In this document: piece after piece, positions 1 through 5,617 of the stretch | Position numbering within the stretch: the stretch's first letter is position 1 | How the letters are laid out: every line of letters starts with the position of its first letter | NCBI GenBank assembly: GCA_002390825.1 | Contig: DGQR01000089.1 | Coordinates: 1-10,173 of the forward strand | From: Rhodoferax sp. UBA4409 | Lineage (GTDB): Bacteria > Pseudomonadota > Gammaproteobacteria > Burkholderiales > Burkholderiaceae_C | DNA length: 10,173 nucleotides | Direction: 5' to 3' | Notes under the pieces: generated by a model | Seen by the model: the letters and a program-made list of their open reading frames with translations, nothing else | Told to the model about the DNA's origin: nothing | Databases searched by the model: none | Position numbers and translations under genes: made by a program

Positions 1-48
1 GACACAAGGATTTTCAATCCTCTGCTCTACCGACTGAGCTACCGGGCC
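1..48 (-). tRNA. tRNA-Phe (anticodon GAA), 5' part, cut by window edge
   Basis: The first 48 bases of a phenylalanine tRNA, read on the minus strand. Visible parts in order are the 5' acceptor strand GGCCCGG, TA, a D arm with stem GCTC/GAGC, and an anticodon arm with stem GAGGA/TCCTT (one G-T pair) around the loop TTGAAAA. The first bases of the variable loop (GTGTC) follow. The anticodon GAA is at 13-15. The body closely matches bacterial tRNA-Phe, and the GGCCCGG start is what I would expect in Burkholderiales. The T arm and 3' acceptor end lie outside the window, so a CCA end or an integration site at the 3' end cannot be judged. The gene begins 25 bases after the stop of the response regulator gene. 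Confidence 0.95.
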
Positions 49-58
49 TAAGCCTTGA

Positions 59-67
59 ATTCTAGCA
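59..67 (-). promoter_or_regulatory. Candidate extended -10 promoter for tRNA-Phe
   Basis: On the minus strand the sequence reads TGCTAGAAT: a -10 hexamer TAGAAT (59-64, one change from TATAAT) preceded by the TGn of an extended -10. Ten bases separate it from the mature 5' end of the tRNA, so transcription would start about 2-4 bases before the tRNA. That is typical spacing for tRNA promoters. No good -35 box is seen at 16-18 bases upstream; the region is AT-rich and overlaps the end of the regulator gene. This is a motif match only. Confidence 0.5.
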
Positions 68-73
68 TTAAAT

Positions 74-745
74 TTAGACGTTATTTCGTTTGCCGCGAGA
101 AAGATCAACTCCGAGTTGTTTCAGCTTGCGGTAAAGGTGGGTTCTTTCCAGCCCGGTCCGCTCGGCGACCCGCGTCATTGAGCCATTTTCTTTGACCAAA
201 TGGTATTCAAAGTAAGCCTTTTCAAACTCATCGCGAGCTTCCCGCAATGGCTTGTCCAATTCGAAATCTTGATGCGCTTGTGGACCCGTTTCAACAAGAC
301 TCACCACCGAGAGGGAATCGACAGCGATGGGTTCTGGCAATGCGCTGTATTCGATGGGTGTTGGCGCCGCCTTGCGCACCGCACCACGCGTGAGCCCTTG
401 CTCGACCGCTTTCAAGAGCTTTTGAAGTGTGACGGGCTTCTCGAGGAACGCGAGTGCTCCTATTTTGGTAGCTTCGACCGCAGTGTCGATGGTCGCGTGC
501 CCGCTCATCATGATCACCGGCATGGTGAGGGCACCAGTGGAAGCCCACTCCTTCAACAGGGTGACGCCGTCGGTGTCAGGCATCCAGATATCCAGCAAGA
601 CAAGGTCCGGGCGCTCCCGCAGGCGGGCTGCGCGGGCTTGCGCTGCGTTTTCGGCGAGCTCTACCGTATGTCCTTCATCATTAAGGATTTCGGAAAGAAG
701 CTCACGGATGCCGTGCTCGTCATCCACCACCAAAATATTCGCCAT
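74..745 (-). CDS. NtrX-like response regulator: receiver plus Fis-type HTH, no AAA+ domain
   Basis: A 223-residue two-component response regulator, expected to be a cytoplasmic DNA-binding protein phosphorylated by the kinase encoded just upstream. The receiver domain (about 1-118) has the acidic pair D8/D9, the phosphoacceptor D52 in LLDIWMPDTDG, S81 and K103 followed by P104, so all catalytic positions are present. A proline-containing linker (about 120-163) leads to a Fis-type helix-turn-helix (about 166-213; GLERTHLYRKLKQLGV). The stretch PLREARDEFEKAY before it resembles the boundary between the AAA+ and Fis domains in full-length NtrX. The roughly 230-residue sigma-54-interacting AAA+ domain of NtrX/NtrC is absent, with no stop or frameshift to suggest recent decay. 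It probably works at sigma-70-type promoters rather than activating sigma-54. The ATG start is the obvious one; AAGGGA lies 13 bases before it, a long spacing. The gene is 37 bases after the kinase gene. An alternative family label would be a short PrrA/RegA-like regulator, but the HTH looks more like NtrX. Confidence 0.9.
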   Translation of the reverse strand: MANILVVDDEHGIRELLSEILNDEGHTVELAENAAQARAARLRERPDLVLLDIWMPDTDGVTLLKEWASTGALTMPVIMMSGHATIDTAVEATKIGALAFLEKPVTLQKLLKAVEQGLTRGAVRKAAPTPIEYSALPEPIAVDSLSVVSLVETGPQAHQDFELDKPLREARDEFEKAYFEYHLVKENGSMTRVAERTGLERTHLYRKLKQLGVDLSRGKRNNV

Positions 746-782
746 ATTGCTTGCGCTGTCCCTTGTGAAACCCGTTTAGCGT

Positions 783-3074
783 TCAGGTCGCTGCGTCGGG
801 TGCAATAGCCAATGATAACGACACTTGCGCACCCAAGATGACGCCGTCTTTTTGTATGTTGCCTATGTCAATCCGCGAGCCATGCTCGTCAGAAATCTTC
901 TTCACCACAGCAAGTCCCAGGCCAGTTCCTCGGGTTTTGGTGGTGACATAGGGCTCAAACGCCCTTTTCAAAATGTTCTCGGAGAATCCGTCGCCTTGGT
1001 CGCGGATAGACAACCGGACCCTGCGGTTGGCGGACTGCCACTGGGTGCGAATGGTCACGGTGCGCACGATGTCATGCGGAGTGGTTGCAGACAGGCAGGC
1101 GTCCTGGGCGTTTTGCAGCAGGTTGTGAATGACCTGTCGCAACTGCTCGGCATCGCCCAAAACGGGAGGACATTCGGGGTCCAACTCCAGGACCACGGGT
1201 ACTTTGGTGTTTTCCAAGTCATACAGATGGAGCACGTTTTTCACGAGGCTGTTGAGCATTAGGGGCTTGAGTTCAGCCGCAGGCAGGCGGGCGTAGTCAC
1301 GAAACTCGTTGACCAGACGCTTCATCGAGTCGACCTGATCCACGATGGTCTTTACAGACTTAATCAGGATTGCATGCTCAACCGCCTCTAGCTTGCCGGT
1401 CAGTTTTTTTTCTAGACGCTCGGCGGAGAGCTGAATCGGCGTTAAGGGGTTTTTGATTTCATGTGCCAAACGACGGGCGACCTCGCCCCATGCTTGCGCG
1501 CGCTGGGCCGACACGATTTCCGTAATGTCATCAAAGACCAATAACTGATGATGCGAAGGAAGCTCCGCCCCCCGCGCTACAAGGGTTACGGGTCCCTCGA
1601 AGGGGCTATTGACGGTGGATACCGAGCCTGACAACTCAAATGGCTGCTGCCAATGGTCTATGGCTTGGTCCTGATTGCCTTCAACCAATATGTCGAATTG
1701 CTTTTTCGCCCCAGCACCGAACAGTTCCAGACCTTGGATTTCGGATAGCCGCTGCCCTTCAAACTGCTCCAAGTCTTTCTTCAGGATACGCGAGGCGCCC
1801 GGGTTGGAGCTCACGATGGCGCCGGTTGGGTCCAACACAATCACGCCTGACGTGAGGTTATCGAGGATCGTTTGCAGGTGGGCACGGGCCGAATTCACCT
1901 GCGACATACTGACTTCGACAGCCTGCCGCGCATCTGAGAGCTGCTGCGTCATAGACGCAAACGCGCGCGTGAGCCCGCCCAGCTCGTCGCGCCCCTGCAA
2001 AGCCAGTTTGGGTGTCAAGTCGCCTGCCGCCACCTGATTCACGCCTTCTGTCAGCAGCAACAAGGGGCGTGCAATCTGGTTTCCCAGCACAACTGCCAGC
2101 AAAATTGCAGCAAACACCGCCAAGAACAAGCTCAAGGTGAGTGTTCCGATGTACATGCGTTTCAACCCTTCCCGGCCCAACGCACGTTCTTGGTACTCAC
2201 GGTTTGCACGGTCAACAGCCAAAGCATTGCTGACGAGGCTTGTAGGGAGTGCTTTTGTGACCAACATGTAGCGCGCTTCGGATGCCAAGCCGAGGTTCGG
2301 GTTTGATATGGGCACCAATGCTTTTATCCGGGCGGTCGTCAAACCATCCATCGCAACGTCATCCAAGCCCTCTACCCATGCCAATGATCTCTGCTGTCTC
2401 GCACTTCGAAACTGACTATTGGTTGGCTTATCCGGGCTCAGTTGAAATTTGGATTGACCAGTGCTCACGATCAACGCACCTGAGCCACTCCAGATCGTGA
2501 TGTCGGTCGCACCCAGTTGGTCCAGCAACTTCTCTGCGATCAGACCAGAAGCCCCCTCCGGACTTTCGGCCAGTAGACCAGCAGCCGCTTTGGACTTCCC
2601 GGCGAGGTCAACGGTGAGCGTATCTAACGTGACCCGCCCTAAATTCAAACCCGCTTCGAGCGCACCTTCGACTTTGACGTCAAACCAGGTTTCGATCGAA
2701 CGCGATACAAATTGGTAAGAGACGACATAGATCAGCAGCCCGGGGGCTACCCCCACCAGAGCGAAAATCGTGGCCAATTTCAACAGAAGCTTGCTCCCGA
2801 ATCGCCCCTGCCGCAGTCGGGTGACAAGCCTGTAACTCACCCATGTAATTGCGCCTACCAACAGGCTCGCAACCACCACATTCACCATGAAGAGCGTTTG
2901 GTAGCTGCTTTCGTAGAGTTCACGGTTATTTGTGGCCTGCGTCAGGAGATACAGCAAAGTAAGGCCAATCAGCACCATGACCATGGAGCCAATCGCAATT
3001 GCGCGGCGCATCGGGCGCGATGTGTGCTGGACTTTCGTCGGATCAGCCCTTTCAGCGTGAGCCATGTCACTCAC
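783..3074 (-). CDS. NtrY-like membrane sensor histidine kinase
   Basis: A 763-residue sensor kinase of the inner membrane. Predicted transmembrane helices lie at about 24-46, 60-82, 97-123 and 308-330. A likely periplasmic region of about 185 residues separates the third and fourth helices. Then come a HAMP linker (about 331-384), a PAS domain (about 395-520; begins LQTILDNLTSGVIVLD), a HisKA domain with the phosphorylated H538 in LAHEIKNPLTPIQ, and an HATPase domain. The HATPase shows the N box with N655 (HNLLQNAQDA), the DxGxG-type G1 box at 692-696, and the G2 box GTGLGL at 716-721. It should be an active kinase for the regulator encoded next. The extra N-terminal helices, PAS domain and HPLTPIQ-like H box are typical of NtrY. 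The start is GTG at 3074: a GGAG (3083-3086) sits 8 bases before it, and it overlaps the preceding stop as GTGA. The ATG at 3065 would be 17 bases from that GGAG. The stimulus cannot be read from the sequence; NtrY relatives are linked to nitrogen and redox or respiratory control. Confidence 0.92.
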   Translation of the reverse strand: MSDMAHAERADPTKVQHTSRPMRRAIAIGSMVMVLIGLTLLYLLTQATNNRELYESSYQTLFMVNVVVASLLVGAITWVSYRLVTRLRQGRFGSKLLLKLATIFALVGVAPGLLIYVVSYQFVSRSIETWFDVKVEGALEAGLNLGRVTLDTLTVDLAGKSKAAAGLLAESPEGASGLIAEKLLDQLGATDITIWSGSGALIVSTGQSKFQLSPDKPTNSQFRSARQQRSLAWVEGLDDVAMDGLTTARIKALVPISNPNLGLASEARYMLVTKALPTSLVSNALAVDRANREYQERALGREGLKRMYIGTLTLSLFLAVFAAILLAVVLGNQIARPLLLLTEGVNQVAAGDLTPKLALQGRDELGGLTRAFASMTQQLSDARQAVEVSMSQVNSARAHLQTILDNLTSGVIVLDPTGAIVSSNPGASRILKKDLEQFEGQRLSEIQGLELFGAGAKKQFDILVEGNQDQAIDHWQQPFELSGSVSTVNSPFEGPVTLVARGAELPSHHQLLVFDDITEIVSAQRAQAWGEVARRLAHEIKNPLTPIQLSAERLEKKLTGKLEAVEHAILIKSVKTIVDQVDSMKRLVNEFRDYARLPAAELKPLMLNSLVKNVLHLYDLENTKVPVVLELDPECPPVLGDAEQLRQVIHNLLQNAQDACLSATTPHDIVRTVTIRTQWQSANRRVRLSIRDQGDGFSENILKRAFEPYVTTKTRGTGLGLAVVKKISDEHGSRIDIGNIQKDGVILGAQVSLSLAIAPDAAT

Positions 3075-3709
3075 TTGCTGAACTCCGGCAACAAGGGCTG
3101 CGAGCGGAGGATGTTGACGTCCCAGTCCGTTTGCCCCAGTAGCCCGATTTGGAAGGGGCGTGGCAATTGGCTTACATCCAAGTTGAACCGGAAATCTAAG
3201 CGATAGCGCCCGGTCGGCTCCAACTCACCGGGCCCGGCTACTCGCCAGCGGCTGATTTTTTTCACGGACGACATCGCAGCAGCCAAGGTGTCATAGGACT
3301 GACTCAGTGCCAACCCCTGACCGGCCGCGCTGGAGGGGCCGGCACTGATGCTCACACGCCACCGCCTGGTCAGCGGCTGATAAGCGAGCTTGTAGTGCCT
3401 GGAGACTGCGGAGAGCGACTTGTCGTACCAGTACCAGCGCTCTCTAAGCACTTCGGCTTCCGCCCGAAAATACACGGGGATGCCCCGCAACAGGGCATCC
3501 TCTACGGAAGAGGAGAGCTCGAATTGCACTTGTGCGTTGAGTACAACTTCTTCGGAGTAGCGCTCCACCTCGAACTGGGTGACTTCTACTTGCGTTTGTG
3601 CAAAGCAAGGCCACAGCGCGGAGACAAGCAGCAACGCGCACAGTCTGTGCAGGAGCTTTTCAAACCCTCGTCTTTTCCAACAGTGCATAAAAGAAGCCGT
3701 CATGGTCAC
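3071..3709 (-). CDS. Secreted DUF4390 family protein of unknown function
   Basis: Up to 212 residues. The N-terminus is basic (KRRGFEKLLHR), followed by a hydrophobic core (LCALLLVSALWPCFA) and a likely signal peptidase I site after A37, so the mature protein of about 175 residues should be periplasmic or otherwise exported. The mature part is rich in beta-type strands and aromatics and includes GIPVYF, RWYWYD and PLTRRWRV, which I recognise as DUF4390. No catalytic motif is evident and the function is unknown. The start is uncertain: GTG at 3709, ATG at 3703 and ATG at 3688 are all in frame and upstream of the signal peptide, and none has a convincing ribosome site. All three lie inside the end of rsmB (overlap 29-50 bases), so translation is probably coupled to rsmB. 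The stop overlaps the kinase start by 4 bases (GTGA). This tight link suggests, but does not show, a role connected with the sensor kinase. Confidence 0.85.
   Translation of the reverse strand: MTMTASFMHCWKRRGFEKLLHRLCALLLVSALWPCFAQTQVEVTQFEVERYSEEVVLNAQVQFELSSSVEDALLRGIPVYFRAEAEVLRERWYWYDKSLSAVSRHYKLAYQPLTRRWRVSISAGPSSAAGQGLALSQSYDTLAAAMSSVKKISRWRVAGPGELEPTGRYRLDFRFNLDVSQLPRPFQIGLLGQTDWDVNILRSQPLLPEFSK
3083..3086 (-). promoter_or_regulatory. Ribosome binding site deciding the GTG start of the NtrY-like kinase
   Basis: GGAG exactly 8 bases before the GTG at 3074, inside the end of the DUF4390 gene. It favours the GTG start, which overlaps the upstream stop, over the ATG nine bases further on. 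Confidence 0.7.
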
Positions 3710-4985
3710 CGATTTGATTGTCGGCCATCACGGATGGAGTGGGCACTGCAGCGGGAATTAAATGGCCGGGAGACTGAAGAAGGCGGGCGTCCTTGTTGTT
3801 ATCTAGAAACGCTTTGACTTGTTCATCCCCCTCAGCCCTGAAAATGGAGCAGGTGCAGTACAGCAAGCGCCCACCCTCTTTCACCAAGGGCCATAGACCC
3901 TTGAGGATCCGCCGCTGCTCTGCGGCAAGCTGTGCCACATCTGTGGGGCGGCGCAGCCAACGTATGTCGGGATGCCGCCGAACAATGCCCGAAGCAGTGC
4001 AGGGGGCGTCCAGCAAAATGTAATCAAAAGGACGGCCATCCCACCAAGTGGGCGGCTCAGCGGCATCGGCGCAGAGCACCGTCGCAATCAGGCCTAAGCG
4101 GTTCAAAGTTTGCTCGATTCGCTGAGCCCGGGTGGGATCAATTTCCAAAGCAAGGACATCCGCCTCGACGAGCTCCAAGAGGTGGGCAGTTTTTCCGCCC
4201 GGCGCAGCACATGCGTCCAAGATGCGTGGCCGCTTTTGAGGAGTAGCCGACTCAAGCAAAAGTGTCGCAGCAACTTGGGCGGCACCGTCCTGCACGGAGA
4301 CCCAGCCTTCCTGAAAACCGGGGAGCTGGGTTACAGCGACTGGTTTCGCCAGTTCTATGCATGCGCCGTAGGCGTTGCTGACCTCAATACCGGCTGTTTG
4401 CAGTGATAGTGCGTATTGCGCGCTTGTCACCTTGCGGAGGTTCACGCGCAACGTCATCGGGGGATGGCGATTTGCTGCCGTCAGCACCGCTTCCCAACGG
4501 TCGGGATGATCCTGCTGTACTTTTTTGATCCACCAAAGGGGATGATTCCAACGGGCCTCTAGGCGCCTATCTGCCTCTGCAAGGAGCTGGGGAGCCTCTC
4601 TCAAATATCGCCGTAAGCAGGCGTTGATGAAATTTGCCTGGGATCGGGTACGCGGGCATTGCTTGGCAGCCTCTACCGTTTGATTCACCAAAGTGAAAGC
4701 GTCATAACTGGCATCTGCATCGTTCGATAGGAGGCCCAACGCGAGACACAACAATGCGTCAGCGTGTGGAGCTGGCGGTTTTTTGGCGAGGAGCGAGCGA
4801 ATCGCAGTCGATCTGCCTTGATTCCGCCACGCATGAAAAGCCAATGCTTGAACCGCTCCACGCAAGTGAGGCGGGACAGCATCCATGGCAGCACTACCGG
4901 ATTGACCGTTAGATACCTGCAAAAGGACATCTACAGTCGCCTTCAATTGGCGCCACAACTCGGGCGACCTATGTAACTCGCTCAT
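3660..4985 (-). CDS. rsmB: 16S rRNA (cytosine(967)-C(5))-methyltransferase RsmB
   Basis: A 441-residue S-adenosylmethionine-dependent RNA methyltransferase that makes m5C967 in 16S rRNA (also called Sun or RrmB; the E. coli protein is about 429 residues). An N-terminal NusB-like RNA-binding domain covers about 1-145, including the conserved SQANFINACLRRYLRE. The catalytic domain follows, with the SAM-binding motif I DACAAPGGKTAHLLE from D257, the acidic ExD motif near E281-D283, motif IV DAPCTASGIVRRHPDI with C329, and motif VI CTCSIFRAEGDEQ with C379. C329 and C379 correspond to the release and nucleophilic cysteines of the family, so the enzyme should be active. The ATG start overlaps the preceding gene's stop (ATGA), and AGGG (4991-4994) lies 5 bases before it. 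The 3' end overlaps the DUF4390 gene. Confidence 0.96.
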   Translation of the reverse strand: MSELHRSPELWRQLKATVDVLLQVSNGQSGSAAMDAVPPHLRGAVQALAFHAWRNQGRSTAIRSLLAKKPPAPHADALLCLALGLLSNDADASYDAFTLVNQTVEAAKQCPRTRSQANFINACLRRYLREAPQLLAEADRRLEARWNHPLWWIKKVQQDHPDRWEAVLTAANRHPPMTLRVNLRKVTSAQYALSLQTAGIEVSNAYGACIELAKPVAVTQLPGFQEGWVSVQDGAAQVAATLLLESATPQKRPRILDACAAPGGKTAHLLELVEADVLALEIDPTRAQRIEQTLNRLGLIATVLCADAAEPPTWWDGRPFDYILLDAPCTASGIVRRHPDIRWLRRPTDVAQLAAEQRRILKGLWPLVKEGGRLLYCTCSIFRAEGDEQVKAFLDNNKDARLLQSPGHLIPAAVPTPSVMADNQIGDHDGFFYALLEKTRV

Positions 4986-5530
4986 TTGATCCCTATTAGT
5001 GCACTAACCTTGAATCCGAAATAATGTGCAACCCAACAAGCAGGCGGCTCACTGACGCCCTCGTTGTAGTCTTTCAATATCGCGTTCAAGGCATCTGAAA
5101 TTACGATAACTTTCGCTGTACTTGCCTCCCACTCGAGGCGAAATGAATCGGGAACACAAGGCCCTGCCAAATCAGGAGGGGCAGAAACCCAAGCGCTCCA
5201 TGCTGTTATCAACTTCGCCCAGCTCTCTGTTCGCTGCTGCTGGGCATCCATATCCAGACGATCTCTTCGGGGAGCAGCCCAGACCTCCTCCATGAGTCGC
5301 AGCGCTTGTAGCCATTCCGCACGGTACTCGTCTGATGCGTTGTTTGACGTATCCGCAGGACTTGCAACCAAGCGATGTTGTAAGGGCAGTATCCCTGACA
5401 AGACTTGCTTCTCGAGAGCGCTCAGTATGGCGAGTGCCCGCGCACGGAGCCGCATCAAGCGATTGTGTACGCCCATCAACCAAAACAACAAGCAGGCACA
5501 TAGCAACCACACATAAAGCGTCTGTCCCAT
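4982..5530 (-). CDS. Small membrane-anchored LemA-like protein
   Basis: A 182-residue protein with one N-terminal transmembrane segment (about 4-21, TLYVWLLCACLLFWLMGV) and a mostly helical remainder. Two regions resemble the LemA family. HNRLMRLRARALAILSALEKQ right after the membrane segment corresponds to the LemA 'YNxLv..r..v..A...i..ql' helix, and the C-terminal VISDALNAILKDYNEGV followed by VAHYFGFK resembles the family's 'YN..v..YN......P......lfgf' end. The middle is not recognisably conserved, so this is a divergent member at best; LemA function is itself poorly defined. The start chosen is ATG at 5530, with GAGG (5537-5540) 6 bases upstream. An in-frame TTG at 5563 would give 193 residues but falls in the U-tract of the rpoC terminator. 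The gene is the first of the rsmB-kinase operon and overlaps rsmB by 4 bases. Confidence 0.75.
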   Translation of the reverse strand: MGQTLYVWLLCACLLFWLMGVHNRLMRLRARALAILSALEKQVLSGILPLQHRLVASPADTSNNASDEYRAEWLQALRLMEEVWAAPRRDRLDMDAQQQRTESWAKLITAWSAWVSAPPDLAGPCVPDSFRLEWEASTAKVIVISDALNAILKDYNEGVSEPPACWVAHYFGFKVSALIGIK

Positions 5531-5536
5531 TTCGAG

Positions 5537-5540
5537 CCTC
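5537..5540 (-). promoter_or_regulatory. Ribosome binding site deciding the LemA-like start
   Basis: GAGG six bases before the ATG at 5530 (within GGAGAACGAGG on the minus strand). It supports this ATG over the in-frame TTG at 5563, which lies in the terminator U-run and has the terminator stem where its ribosome site should be. Confidence 0.65.
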
Positions 5541-5561
5541 GTTCTCCATTTCCAACTCAGC

Positions 5562-5601
5562 AAAAAAAACGCCCCAAGTTGCGTGCAACCTGGGGCGTTT
5601 T
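5562..5601 (-). terminator. Intrinsic terminator of the rpoBC operon
   Basis: On the minus strand, 16 bases after the rpoC stop, a long GC-rich hairpin has arms AACGCCCCAGGTTGC and GCAACTTGGGGCGTT (5585-5599 and 5568-5582). The 15 pairs include one G-U wobble, around a 2-base stem tip (5583-5584). It is followed directly by eight T residues (5562-5569, partly shared with the stem base). Read on the plus strand the same hairpin is followed by only four Ts and has an A-C mismatch, so activity is expected mainly on the minus strand. Confidence 0.93.
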
Positions 5602-5617
5602 CATTCAGAAGCGCAGA

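Noticed and set aside
200..808. Plus-strand 202-codon frame opposite the response regulator
   Set aside because: No family resemblance or ribosome site. The opposite strand encodes a response regulator with all catalytic residues.
5531..5563. TTG start giving an 11-residue longer LemA-like protein
   Set aside because: The TTG lies in the U-tract of the rpoC terminator, and its ribosome-site region is the terminator stem. ATG 5530 has GAGG at proper distance.
5172..5588. Minus-strand 138-codon frame overlapping the LemA-like gene
   Set aside because: It starts inside the terminator hairpin, has no recognisable features and competes with a frame showing a membrane anchor, LemA-like ends and a coupled stop.
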